DNA from: a virus
DNA length: 35,384 bases
Strand: one strand, 5' to 3'
Virus record (IMG/VR): IMGVR_UViG_3300031673_000241
Location: 1 to 35,384 of that record
The first letter of the stretch is position 1. The number at the start of each line of letters is the position of its first letter. Shown here one piece after another: positions 25,043 to 33,714 of the stretch. The translations under genes were made by a program, and so were the position numbers. Below the pieces are notes generated by a model. It was not told the origin of the DNA, ran no database searches, and saw only the letters and a program-made list of their open reading frames with translations.

Positions 25043-26917
25043 TTATACAATCCTCGATAATCCATTCTTTTTTTCAATATGGATGCGGTTAGGGATAAGG
25101 CCCTTTAAGCCTTCTTCATTAGAAATAAATAAAATACTAGATTTTTTCTTACTAAGATGAGAGGTTAAGAAGTTAATTACATTCTCACAGTTTCTACTGT
25201 CTAAGTTTGTGAATGGTTCATCTAATATCATTAGCTCTGATGTTCCCGCTGTCTGACTTTCTGCTAGGTCTGATAGGGCAAGTCCTACAGCAAAATTAGT
25301 TATTTGCTGCTCTCCACCAGATAATAAGCTAAAGATGTTCGCACCAGTATTGGAAGACACTGTTGCGTTGAATTCGTCTCTCGTATCCCCAGATTTTAAT
25401 ATCTTAGTTGTTGAAAATTTTACACTAATTTGACCGTTATTAAGAAGCTGTAGATACTCGTTTGTTCTGTCAGTGAGGAATGGACAAGCCTTTTCAAACA
25501 ACAAAACCTTTAGATCTTTATGAAACGCTCCCACCCAAAAGGTTACCCGTTCTAACTCAGACTGTAGATCCTGGCGCTGGGTAATTTTCTCATCTAATTC
25601 TTTCTTAATATCCTGTACCTCTACGGTAGTGGTATCTAGAATTTTTTGGTATGGATTTTCTTTTGTTTTTAACTCGTCTAACTTCTTAAGTTCGGTATCT
25701 TTATTTAAAGACAATAAAATACTTGTCTCGTATACTAAATATTTTTGGTGTTTCTCTAACGAGAGGGTGTAGGAATCCTTATTGCCGATCTCGTTTTCCC
25801 ATTTTGCTGTATTCTGACGCTGGAGTAATAAATTCTTTATTAATACTTTCTTATCTTTTTCTAATTGTTCTAATATATAATCTAAAAGCGACCAATCTTT
25901 TTGTATTAATTTTAATTGTTTTTCTTTTATATTAAGATCAATTACTTGATTACATTCTAGACATTTTTCAGTGAGGTTGGTTAATTTATTAATTTGTTTT
26001 TTATTTTCAGATTGTTTATATTTATTAATACCTAACTTCTGATCTATTTTTATAATCTTATCTTGAATAGTTGTTGTTAGAGAAACAGATTTTTTCAGTT
26101 CGATTCCCGCCGACACAAGATCTGTTTTCTCTATTGCCTTTAGTAGGTGCCCCATTTCTATTTTTGTACGAAAAATTTCCAGTTCAATTTTTTCATACTT
26201 AGAGTCTATTATTGCTATTTCTTTTGTTTGCTCCTTGATATATTTATGTTGATTATATATCCACTCATTAATCAACTCTTGGAGCCCCACGAGATTCTTT
26301 TCAAGGGTACCTAACGATCCTTCAGTTTGGTTGATTAATGCTGTTAATTCTACAATCCGATCTTCAATAAGCCGTTTAGCAATCCGGGCCTGTTCTTCCC
26401 ATTCAACTAATTCTTCAATAGGAAGAATCTCTTCGATTACGTCCCGCTGCTCAGATTGAGTAAGATCAAAAAATGCTTTAGCTCTACCTTGTCCAAAGAA
26501 ATCTGTTTGAACAAAAGATTTAAAGTCTTTACCAAGAATATGGTTAATTGCCTCTTGGGTGTCTTTTTCTGTTCGAAAGGTAAGGATACTCCCCTTAGAG
26601 GTTAAGCTAAGTTTATTGGGGTTGCGCTGCCTGTGGATAGTATAAGGAGTATCATTAGAGACTAGACTAATTTGAACACCACTCTTTTTCTTAGGGCGGT
26701 GTCGATTTACAACATCATTCCCTGTCGCCCCTCCGAGGGTCTGACCATATAATCCCCAAAACAAAGCGTTCCTAACAAAACTAGACTTCCCCGCACCGTT
26801 GGCATCTCCCTCATCATGAGAGTACCCGGTTACTAAAGTGAGCCCCATGTTATGTAAATAGTGATTTATACTATCTATGGAGAATAGATTATCAATCTGG
26901 ATGTTAGTGAAGTACAT
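25043..26917 (-). CDS. sbcC: SbcC/Rad50-like recombination ATPase (T4 gp46-like)
   Basis: A 624-aa SMC-like ATPase. The Walker A loop is DANGAGKSS (38-46), then a long coiled coil broken by a zinc hook CLEC at 319-322, then the ABC signature LLSGGEQQI and Walker B ELMILDEPFTNLD near residues 540-580. It pairs with the SbcD-like nuclease encoded just upstream to resect DNA ends and feed RecA. The coiled coil is short compared with cellular SbcC, as in phage forms. It overlaps the SbcD gene by 14 bp; its own ribosome site is weak, suggesting coupled translation. Confidence 0.92.
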   Translation of the reverse strand: MYFTNIQIDNLFSIDSINHYLHNMGLTLVTGYSHDEGDANGAGKSSFVRNALFWGLYGQTLGGATGNDVVNRHRPKKKSGVQISLVSNDTPYTIHRQRNPNKLSLTSKGSILTFRTEKDTQEAINHILGKDFKSFVQTDFFGQGRAKAFFDLTQSEQRDVIEEILPIEELVEWEEQARIAKRLIEDRIVELTALINQTEGSLGTLEKNLVGLQELINEWIYNQHKYIKEQTKEIAIIDSKYEKIELEIFRTKIEMGHLLKAIEKTDLVSAGIELKKSVSLTTTIQDKIIKIDQKLGINKYKQSENKKQINKLTNLTEKCLECNQVIDLNIKEKQLKLIQKDWSLLDYILEQLEKDKKVLIKNLLLQRQNTAKWENEIGNKDSYTLSLEKHQKYLVYETSILLSLNKDTELKKLDELKTKENPYQKILDTTTVEVQDIKKELDEKITQRQDLQSELERVTFWVGAFHKDLKVLLFEKACPFLTDRTNEYLQLLNNGQISVKFSTTKILKSGDTRDEFNATVSSNTGANIFSLLSGGEQQITNFAVGLALSDLAESQTAGTSELMILDEPFTNLDSRNCENVINFLTSHLSKKKSSILFISNEEGLKGLIPNRIHIEKKNGLSRIV

Positions 26918-27935
26918 ATTTTTTAGATCTTATTTTTTCCCCGGATTCAATATAACTATTTTCTAAATTCTTTTCGAATATCTCTAAGGCTTCTTGAACA
27001 GATAATGGGGCCTCCAATCGGGTTCGACGTTCCTTATCCATCCCATGTACTTTTGGGGAAAACTCAACTGATCTAGCTCCCTTTTGAAAGAGATTAATTT
27101 TCTGTTGTTCTATATTATTAAAGTTGTTTGTAATTTTTATGAAATTATTATTTACAGCGTCGATTGGATCAAATCCATTTTCCATCTCTATAAACTTTGG
27201 GGATTCTTTATACTCAATAAATTCCCAAGTATCTGTATCAGTATCTAAAACAATGAAACCTTTTTTATCCCCGGCATCACTCCACGTATACTGCATTGGG
27301 GAACCAATGACAATAAGATTTTCGGCTACCTCTTGATGCCTATGATAGTGTCCAGTGAATGCAAATTTAATCTGTTCTGGTATGATATCTGGAGATAGGA
27401 ATTCATTAGGAATCTCAAATCCCGAGCCTACCTTTACACTCTTTACACCCTGGTGCATGAATAGATACTTAATATTAGGATTTTTAGTTACCTGTTTTAG
27501 ATTATCTTTAAACTCTGCTTCGCAATCAGTATATGAAATAAATCCAAATTTCCAATCAGTGTCGAAATCATTTACAACCGTCCATCCCGTACCGTCTCGT
27601 CTTTTAGTATATCTTAAAAAGTTAAGAGCATTAATATTATTACTTTTCATATCGTGGTTGCCAACAAGAGTCGTACATTTTTTTGTGACTTGAGCAAGCT
27701 CATTAAACTTACCAGCAGCAACATTTAATACTTCCGTAGCAATCTTTCCATGAGTATGAAATACGTCCCCACCACATATAGCCCAATCAATATTATGTTC
27801 GGAACAATATTGTATAATGTGATTAAAGAAATAACATTGATCTATAAGTCTATCATTATATCCGGTAGCTAATAATTTAGATCCATAGGTCCAGTTATGT
27901 AAGTGTACGTCGCTGAAGATTAGAACCCTACTCAT
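26904..27935 (-). CDS. sbcD: SbcD/Mre11-like nuclease (T4 gp47-like)
   Basis: A 343-aa metallophosphoesterase with all five family motifs: SDVH (D9, H11), GGDVFH (D57), GNHD (93-95), MHQG (H161) and GHYHRH (H196, H198). It acts as manganese-dependent nuclease together with the adjacent SbcC-like ATPase, opening hairpins and resecting double-strand ends. The C-terminal 90 residues are charged and probably hold the SbcC-binding helices. It overlaps the RecA gene by 8 bp. Confidence 0.92.
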   Translation of the reverse strand: MSRVLIFSDVHLHNWTYGSKLLATGYNDRLIDQCYFFNHIIQYCSEHNIDWAICGGDVFHTHGKIATEVLNVAAGKFNELAQVTKKCTTLVGNHDMKSNNINALNFLRYTKRRDGTGWTVVNDFDTDWKFGFISYTDCEAEFKDNLKQVTKNPNIKYLFMHQGVKSVKVGSGFEIPNEFLSPDIIPEQIKFAFTGHYHRHQEVAENLIVIGSPMQYTWSDAGDKKGFIVLDTDTDTWEFIEYKESPKFIEMENGFDPIDAVNNNFIKITNNFNNIEQQKINLFQKGARSVEFSPKVHGMDKERRTRLEAPLSVQEALEIFEKNLENSYIESGEKIRSKKYVLH

Positions 27936-28998
27936 ATTGCATCGCAGTCCAGGGACGTAAGATCCCTTGTTCAGTTGCCCACGATAGCATCATCTCGTAT
28001 GCTTTTTGTGGGCCTCCTAACTCTAATACTACCTGCTTCCAATCCTTTTTAGAGAATTCTACTACTTGAGGGTGCTGTAGAGTATAGGATTGTGAGGATT
28101 TAGGATGCACTACAAAACCACACTGTATGGCCCCTTCTAATAATTCCGTGGTTAAATCGAATCCATTATCATTTAGTAAGTGAACATCTTTAATCTTTGG
28201 ATGCTCTAACCGGGACTTTTTAAGTTTTTCAATATTGATATTTACTTTTTGACCTAATCTAAGATCTCTATCTTTATCATCTTTAATTTGGCCGGTGGCT
28301 GCAAACTCACAACGTAAGGTAGAATAGAATTTAATTGCGTGGCCTCCTGCTGATTGTGATTGTTTCGCAAAGGCCATCGCACCTATTTTATTAATAGCAT
28401 GGTTAATAAAGATCAGACAAATTTTACTCTTGGCTACATCTTTCATTAACTTTTTCATGCCACCTCGAATAACTCTAGCGTCCTGACCTACTCGGGCTTC
28501 TTGCCCATATTCTTTTTTATCTTCGTGTTCTGTTGTAACTCCTGTAATAGAGTCTACTACAGCCACGAAAGGCTTATTATACCCAGCATTTATTTTTCCT
28601 TGAATCGTTGAATCAAGCTGTCTAAAGATGCCTTCGACGGTATTTACCTCTCCAATCAGAAAATTAGTATCAATATCAACCCCGATCTGCTCGGCCCGCT
28701 CATCATCCCAAGCATATTCGGCATCAATATACAAGCCGCCGCCGCCCATGCGTTGCGCTTGTGCAATCGCATGGAGGGCAGCGGTTGTTTTACCTGACCC
28801 TTCGAAGCCAAAATATTCAATAACTCTTCCTGCTGGTAATCCGGGTCTACCAATAGAAAGATCTAATCTTGGTATTCCTGATGGAATACCATATGGAACA
28901 CTTCCGTTTAGACTAATGTCCCCAGCCTTATGAATACTAGAATCTTTATCTTCTTTAGCAGATTTTTGTATTGTTTTATAGATAGCTTCAAAGGACAT
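27928..28998 (-). CDS. recA: RecA/UvsX-type recombinase
   Basis: A 356-aa RecA-family ATPase. Walker A GFEGSGKT (64-71), catalytic Glu94 (YIDAEYAWD), Walker B VAVVDSIT (Asp149), and the L2/switch region ending AMAFAKQSQSAGGHAIKFYS. It forms filaments on single-stranded DNA and carries out strand exchange, driving recombination-dependent replication with the SSB, the UvsY-like protein and SbcCD encoded nearby. The N-terminus is short and the C-terminal part is rich in Lys then Gln. The gap to the HTH gene upstream is 3 bp. Confidence 0.95.
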   Translation of the reverse strand: MSFEAIYKTIQKSAKEDKDSSIHKAGDISLNGSVPYGIPSGIPRLDLSIGRPGLPAGRVIEYFGFEGSGKTTAALHAIAQAQRMGGGGLYIDAEYAWDDERAEQIGVDIDTNFLIGEVNTVEGIFRQLDSTIQGKINAGYNKPFVAVVDSITGVTTEHEDKKEYGQEARVGQDARVIRGGMKKLMKDVAKSKICLIFINHAINKIGAMAFAKQSQSAGGHAIKFYSTLRCEFAATGQIKDDKDRDLRLGQKVNINIEKLKKSRLEHPKIKDVHLLNDNGFDLTTELLEGAIQCGFVVHPKSSQSYTLQHPQVVEFSKKDWKQVVLELGGPQKAYEMMLSWATEQGILRPWTAMQYE

Positions 28999-29001
28999 TA
29001 A

Positions 29002-29334
29002 TTATGGCCTAAGAATTCTGAATTGTGTTTCTTCAACCTTCTCACAAGTAGCATAAGAGGAGTCTTCTGGTACATCAATGGGAACAACTACCTCAAAGGC
29101 ACCTTCCCCAACTTTTGGTCTTGATGTACCCTCTGTTACTGTGGCAATAGCTTCGCTAGCGGTAGTTTTATGTACCACCTTCTTCCTACGTCCCTTGGGT
29201 CGAACCGTTGCACCATGAGCGTGCAGGGCTCTAGATACTGTAGGAATACTGCAAGAGTATTCTTCAGCTAATTGCTTAAGAGTTGCGCCCGCTTCATACT
29301 TTTTAACTACTTCATCTAAATTAACGTTTTTCAT
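29002..29334 (-). CDS. Helix-turn-helix DNA-binding protein, 110 aa
   Basis: Residues 5-45 form a resolvase/Hin-type HTH: KYEAGATLKQLAEEYSCSIP followed by TVSRALHAHGATVRPKGRRK, with a basic wing. The C-terminal 60 residues are Thr/Val/Glu-rich without a known motif. It could regulate the phage operon, for example at the bipartite element before SSB, about 800 bp away on the same strand, or act with RecA or SSB. No catalytic domain is present, so it is not a resolvase. GGAAGGAT precedes the ATG. Confidence 0.75.
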   Translation of the reverse strand: MKNVNLDEVVKKYEAGATLKQLAEEYSCSIPTVSRALHAHGATVRPKGRRKKVVHKTTASEAIATVTEGTSRPKVGEGAFEVVVPIDVPEDSSYATCEKVEETQFRILRP

Positions 29335-29337
29335 TTC

Positions 29338-30150
29338 TTATCCTTCCACCGGAATGGGAGGAGCCGGGATATCTGTATTCTCCGACTCGATAGGTGCCTG
29401 TGGGGCTACTTCGTCACTCTTAACAATATTTTGGAATTCTGGTGTACTATTCGGGTTTTCGTCATAAGCATTATCTAATTCAGTCTTGAAAATCTCAAGA
29501 TACTCCTGCATTTCTTCATAGCTGGCTGGAGTAAACGTAACGTCTAAATCATGAGGAACAAGCGATCTGCCATACCCATTTGTATCTAAGTAATCAAGAA
29601 TACTACGAGACTGTTGATTAGGGACACCCTTGACCGTGTACTCAGTGTCCATTCGACCCTGACCCGTTCTGGTAATACGAAGATCATAACCTTTTTCAAG
29701 ATTAGTAATATCTCCCCATCCACCGGCATGATCTTGATCGTGGTCTAGAATCTGGCGAAAGGTTTTAACCCCACACTTTAGAATCTTAACACAGTTATCA
29801 ATTTTAGGGGCTCCATCTGGAGTATCCTTAACTACAACATTGAAGAGATAAGATCTACGAGGACGGAATTCCCGTGCTCTCTTAATATTCTCTTCACCCT
29901 TTAATTCATATAGCCGACGACCCTCTTCCTCAAAAGGACAAGGATCTCCATTAGTGGCCGGACTTACGATGGGCTTCTTCTTCCCATCAACAGTTAACCA
30001 AACCTCTTTAACCTCACGGAACCATCTCCCTCTATCGGAATATGCAGGAAGAACGCGAAGGTGCGTTGCACCCTTTTTCAAAAAGATAAAATCTTTCTGA
30101 TCCTCTTCGATTGGCTTATTAGTGTGAAAACCTGATGTTTCTACTGGCAT
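29338..30150 (-). CDS. ssb: Single-stranded DNA-binding protein, T4 gp32-like
   Basis: A 270-aa protein of gp32 type. The N-terminal region and OB-fold core are visible (FIFLKKGATHLRVLPAYSDR, NGDPCPFEEEGRRLYELKG, RRSYLFNVVVKDTPDGAPKI, CGVKTFRQILDHDQD). The C-terminus is acidic and Pro-rich (VKSDEVAPQAPIESENTDIP), the usual docking tail for partner proteins. The zinc site of T4 gp32 is not complete: only one Cys of its CxxC pair remains. It covers single strands for PolA and RecA. The strong AAGGAGA (30155-30161) and the promoter-like element upstream fit a highly expressed protein. Confidence 0.82.
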   Translation of the reverse strand: MPVETSGFHTNKPIEEDQKDFIFLKKGATHLRVLPAYSDRGRWFREVKEVWLTVDGKKKPIVSPATNGDPCPFEEEGRRLYELKGEENIKRAREFRPRRSYLFNVVVKDTPDGAPKIDNCVKILKCGVKTFRQILDHDQDHAGGWGDITNLEKGYDLRITRTGQGRMDTEYTVKGVPNQQSRSILDYLDTNGYGRSLVPHDLDVTFTPASYEEMQEYLEIFKTELDNAYDENPNSTPEFQNIVKSDEVAPQAPIESENTDIPAPPIPVEG

Positions 30151-30154
30151 TGTA

Positions 30155-30190
30155 TCTCCTTATTATCTGTTTTTATTTATTACAAATCAA
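30155..30190 (-). promoter_or_regulatory. Promoter candidate plus strong ribosome binding site before SSB
   Basis: The 43-bp gap between the UvsY-like and SSB genes is the longest in the minus-strand block. Read on the minus strand it has TTGATT (30190-30185), 17 bases, GATAAT (30167-30162), then AAGGAGA (30161-30155) four bases before ATG. The element TTGAT-N16-CAGATAAT is identical in layout to the one at 6644-6672. A start site 6-7 bases after GATAAT would fall inside the Shine-Dalgarno, so either the true start lies closer or the element is a regulator site rather than a classical promoter. Confidence 0.42.
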
Positions 30191-30193
30191 CTG

Positions 30194-30631
30194 TTAATAT
30201 CCGCCACCTGTCTTAGCAATTTCTGTTCTTTGCTTATAGGCGAGTGCAATTAAACAATCAACTTTCTTTTGTTGTGATCGAAATAAATTTTCAATTTTCT
30301 GAAAATCTCTTTCTGCTTGTATCTGTAATTGTATTTTATTTTGTCGTATTTCGTTACATATTACCTGTTCTTTAATTCCTCCTTCTGTTATCTTGGCCTT
30401 CTCAGAATAGGCAACGGACCTAATTCCCATAGAAAGCTCAGCGTCGGTTTTTTCAACAGCGGCCTTTGCGTTAGCCGCTTGGGCCTTCAAATCAGACGCT
30501 AGATTCCCGTAGAATGCAAGATCTCGGCCAGCCCGGCACAACTCACCGTCTACATCATCTTCGTTGAGCACAAACGATTCTAGGTCGGTCTGAATCGTCT
30601 CTCCGTTGAGTATTACTTGGACTTCTGACAT
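30194..30631 (-). CDS. Helical protein, possible UvsY-like recombination mediator
   Basis: A 145-aa protein with an acidic N-terminus (ESFVLNEDDVDGELCRAGRD) followed by an almost wholly helical body (NLASDLKAQAANAKAAVEKT; QIQAERDFQKIENLFRSQQK) and a KTGGGY end. Size, helix content and position beside the gp32-like SSB and the RecA gene match UvsY, which loads UvsX on SSB-coated DNA. Sequence resemblance to T4 UvsY by eye is weak, so this is a contextual guess. The preceding gene lies 12 bp upstream. Confidence 0.5.
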   Translation of the reverse strand: MSEVQVILNGETIQTDLESFVLNEDDVDGELCRAGRDLAFYGNLASDLKAQAANAKAAVEKTDAELSMGIRSVAYSEKAKITEGGIKEQVICNEIRQNKIQLQIQAERDFQKIENLFRSQQKKVDCLIALAYKQRTEIAKTGGGY

Positions 30632-30643
30632 GAATTTAATCCT

Positions 30644-31105
30644 TTACGGTAATATGGCTCCCAGAATCTCACCCACTAACTTAAATGGAAAAAGAACAAC
30701 AGCTCTTGTAGTTTTCCATACTTCGTGTTCAGTTACTTTCTCTGCAAACGAAGGATCTTCATTACGGTCAAGGTTAACAATTTCAAGAGCGATTTGTCTT
30801 TCGGCTACTGCAAGATTAGCATCCTTAGCAACTTCATATTGCATTTGAAGACGACAAATCTCAGCCATTTGTACAACAGACCCTCCAAATCCTGCTCCAC
30901 CGCCCTGCACGGCTCTAGAACACGCTTCTCCTATTCCGATAGATAGATATGTCGCAGCGCCACCATCGTTGTCTTCTCGATTATCTACATTTACATTAGT
31001 ATTACTACTATTATCAACATCACTATTATCGTTATTGTTATCACCAGCCATCGCGATTAATGGGAGAAGTAAGATTACTCCTGCGATCCCCAGATTATTT
31101 TTCAT
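30644..31105 (-). CDS. Exported Asn/Asp-rich protein, 153 aa
   Basis: Residues 1-20 are a clear signal peptide: MKNN, then LGIAGVILLLPLIAMA, cleavage expected after A18-M-A20. An Asn/Asp-rich low-complexity stretch (about 21-48) follows, then a Gly-rich region with C62, C84 and a helix, and an amphipathic or hydrophobic end (TTRAVVLFPFKLVGEILGAI). The two Cys could form a disulphide in the periplasm. It lies inside the replication operon, sharing 4 bp with polA, though its product should leave the cytoplasm. It could act in superinfection exclusion, lysis or envelope change; nothing in the sequence decides. Confidence 0.75.
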   Translation of the reverse strand: MKNNLGIAGVILLLPLIAMAGDNNNDNSDVDNSSNTNVNVDNREDNDGGAATYLSIGIGEACSRAVQGGGAGFGGSVVQMAEICRLQMQYEVAKDANLAVAERQIALEIVNLDRNEDPSFAEKVTEHEVWKTTRAVVLFPFKLVGEILGAILP

Positions 31106-33714
31106 GTTCTCAAAATATCCTTAGGTTTTTTACTATCGGATTCTGCTTCACTCCACGTTTCCCCTATTCCGATTGCACAGGGGAATGAGTAATCTTGTAA
31201 TTCTTTTATAGGTCTGGTCGCGGCTTTATAGATCATCTGTACGAACCAATCCACATATTTATCATCTACTTCCCAAGCCGCAGAGTCGTGAACTGTATTC
31301 ACTAAAAATATATCACTTTCCGAGATTCCTTGGGTTCTCCAATTTTCAATCCAAGTATGTATTAGATTGATTGTTCGACAAGTAATCCCGCTGGCTGTAC
31401 TCTGAATAGAGAAGTTTTTAACTTCTCGTTCGGCTGCCTTGCGTTTATATTCTTCTTTTTCAAGTAACGCAATACCCATTCGACGTTCGCGACCGTATGG
31501 TGTAGCAAAAACTCCGTCGTTTTGTTTTGCATATTCAGGCACCATATCTAAATAAGAAGTTAAATTAGGGAATTTAAGTCGGAAATTCCTCATTCCCTTA
31601 TTAAAAATGGCCCAAGTCAGTGGCCTAACAATTCCATTCCTATCTTCCCATTCACCCTTCTTAATTAAATCATGGCCTTCTGATCCATAAGCAAGACCGA
31701 AATTAACCGCTTTACCTAATTGCCTATTCTTATCACTTACTTGGTCTAAGTTTAATCCAAGCATGACCGCTGCGGTCGCTGTATGAATATCAATACCATC
31801 TGCGAATAATCGTAAGAGTTCCTTATCTTCGGATAAAATAGCCAAGACACGTAATTCCACTTGACTATAGTCAAAATAAACTAATTTTTTACCTAAAGGA
31901 ACCGCGAAGGCATCTCGTAAATTTGCTCGCCCTGCGGCTGTTCGTTTCTTATCACTATTAGGAAGCTGATGGTAGATACGACAGGATAGCCGCCCCGATT
32001 CAGTTCCGTGAATCAACCAACTATAGCGCACTCTATTAAGCGTGTCAACATCGGCAGAAATATTTTCTAAATAGGTTCCTAAGATCTTGATAACATTACG
32101 AAATTCTAAAATCTTCTTAGCGAATGGTACCTTATCGGCAATAGCAAGTAATACTTCTTTTCCTGTACTGTATCCGGTTGCCTTTTTAGGATCTAGAATC
32201 TTATTTTTGTGCCCCATTTGAATGAGAGCTTCTTTCACATTCGTAGGGCTACTTGGATTAAACGTCGGCCAAGTAAGATTTTGTAGCTCCACTAGCAGTC
32301 TCTCTTTATCCGACGTATAATCTTTATGTAAGATTTTTAGTGTGTCTTTTCGAATATAGTGACCGTGCCATTCAGCATCGGCTAGTGTATGGATTAGAGG
32401 CTCTGTTTCTTCTTGATAAAGTTTCCATAAATGAGGCTTAGCAAGAAGCTGATTGTAATATAATTTAGTTAACTTCCAACAACACTCCGCGTCATTCGCG
32501 GCATAAGGCCATAAGATATTATCTGGGATATAATCATATGTTTTTCGTAATTTCGTTCCCCGGCCAACTATCTCATGTAATTTAGAACTATAGTCACCAA
32601 CCCCAAATTCAATATCCGCTAAGTATTCTAAACCATGAGGTTTTTGTTCACTTAGAATGTGGTGCATAAGCATTGAATCAAATATAAATCCTTTTACTTT
32701 GATTCCGGTATGCTTACGAACAGTATTGAGGTCATATTTTGCGTTATGTGCAGCCTTAGAAATAGTAGGATCTTTAAATACATTCTTGAGAATTTTTATA
32801 ACAGATGCTTGATCCTCAGGGCCCCAATATTTTTTTAACTTCCAATCCAGCCCGTCCGGGTCGTGCTGATAGATAGGAACAATAGCTGTATTGGGTTCAT
32901 CCCCAGGTGGCCCCCAACAAAAACTAAAGCAAGTTAAAGGCTCCCTATCCCAGGGTAAGGATCGAGACTCAGTATCAAATGCAAAAAACTTATCTAATTT
33001 TAATTTCTCTGCAATCTGTCTAACATCCTCTACTGATTTAGCCAGTATATAACTGGCTTTATAATCTTCAACTTCTGCTTTCCCAGTGGTTATTAACTTT
33101 AGCGCCGTCCGATAATCATCTATAGCTCTTTGTTCTATTTGAGGATTTGTATTGTGCTTAAAGAACCCAGGGTCATAGGAAGGAATTACCCAATACGATT
33201 GCCCGGATTTATTATCTGGTAGGGGGAGATTAAAATGCTTTCCACGTATAGTGTTGATACCTCCCTTGTTGTGGAGGTTGAATAAACGCAAAACGCCCGA
33301 GCCCAAAGTCATTATAACTTTAGGTCGGGCGAGTTCTATTTCATCATATATATGTGGGAGACAAGCCTTGATTTCTTGAACCGTCGGCTTGCGCTTGGAA
33401 AAGCACTTATTTAAATAAGTAACGTAAACCTTGTCGCGAGAGAACCCTGCTTTTTTAGCAAAGTCTAAAATCTTTTCAAAGTTACTATCAAAACCAATAT
33501 GGCCCTTTAAATCATCATACCTATTGGGCCGGTCAACAACAATAAACAGATCATAATCATGATCTAGATCATTATCTGCATAGGGCTGTCTGCGTTCTCT
33601 AGAAATTTCAATCGAATTCAGGGACTTCCCTTTGATTTGGACTTGAGAACAATCAAATGCTAATTTGCATCCTGGGGTTCCTCCTTCTTCCGATCTACAT
33701 GGAACTGTTGGCAT
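31102..33714 (-). CDS. polA: Family A DNA polymerase with N-terminal UDG-like domain
   Basis: 870 aa. Residues 1-210 resemble a family 4/5 uracil-DNA glycosylase: possible iron-sulphur Cys (C6, C16, C104, C118; NKCFSKRKPTVQEIKACLPH), ARPKVIMTLGSG, and PSYDPGFF in place of the usual HPS/HPA motif. Residues about 240-415 are a DEDDy proofreading exonuclease (D247, E249, D328, Y404, D408). The polymerase follows: motif A FDYSQVELR (D615), motif B RQLGKAVNFGLAYG with K668 and F672 (the E. coli Phe762 position), motif C VHDS (D810). This is the replicative polymerase. UDG-PolA fusions are known in SPO1-type phages, to my recollection. Confidence 0.93.
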   Translation of the reverse strand: MPTVPCRSEEGGTPGCKLAFDCSQVQIKGKSLNSIEISRERRQPYADNDLDHDYDLFIVVDRPNRYDDLKGHIGFDSNFEKILDFAKKAGFSRDKVYVTYLNKCFSKRKPTVQEIKACLPHIYDEIELARPKVIMTLGSGVLRLFNLHNKGGINTIRGKHFNLPLPDNKSGQSYWVIPSYDPGFFKHNTNPQIEQRAIDDYRTALKLITTGKAEVEDYKASYILAKSVEDVRQIAEKLKLDKFFAFDTESRSLPWDREPLTCFSFCWGPPGDEPNTAIVPIYQHDPDGLDWKLKKYWGPEDQASVIKILKNVFKDPTISKAAHNAKYDLNTVRKHTGIKVKGFIFDSMLMHHILSEQKPHGLEYLADIEFGVGDYSSKLHEIVGRGTKLRKTYDYIPDNILWPYAANDAECCWKLTKLYYNQLLAKPHLWKLYQEETEPLIHTLADAEWHGHYIRKDTLKILHKDYTSDKERLLVELQNLTWPTFNPSSPTNVKEALIQMGHKNKILDPKKATGYSTGKEVLLAIADKVPFAKKILEFRNVIKILGTYLENISADVDTLNRVRYSWLIHGTESGRLSCRIYHQLPNSDKKRTAAGRANLRDAFAVPLGKKLVYFDYSQVELRVLAILSEDKELLRLFADGIDIHTATAAVMLGLNLDQVSDKNRQLGKAVNFGLAYGSEGHDLIKKGEWEDRNGIVRPLTWAIFNKGMRNFRLKFPNLTSYLDMVPEYAKQNDGVFATPYGRERRMGIALLEKEEYKRKAAEREVKNFSIQSTASGITCRTINLIHTWIENWRTQGISESDIFLVNTVHDSAAWEVDDKYVDWFVQMIYKAATRPIKELQDYSFPCAIGIGETWSEAESDSKKPKDILRT

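Noticed and set aside
26099-26118. cagttcgattcccgcc, resembling a tRNA T-arm
   Set aside because: The flanking bases do not form the 5-bp T stem, no acceptor or anticodon arms fit, and it lies within the SbcC coding sequence.
27355-27693. 112-aa open frame on the + strand opposite the SbcD-like gene
   Set aside because: All metallophosphoesterase motifs lie on the minus strand; no support for the antisense frame.
28628-28933. 101-aa open frame on the + strand opposite recA
   Set aside because: It covers the Walker A region of RecA in antisense and has no features of its own.
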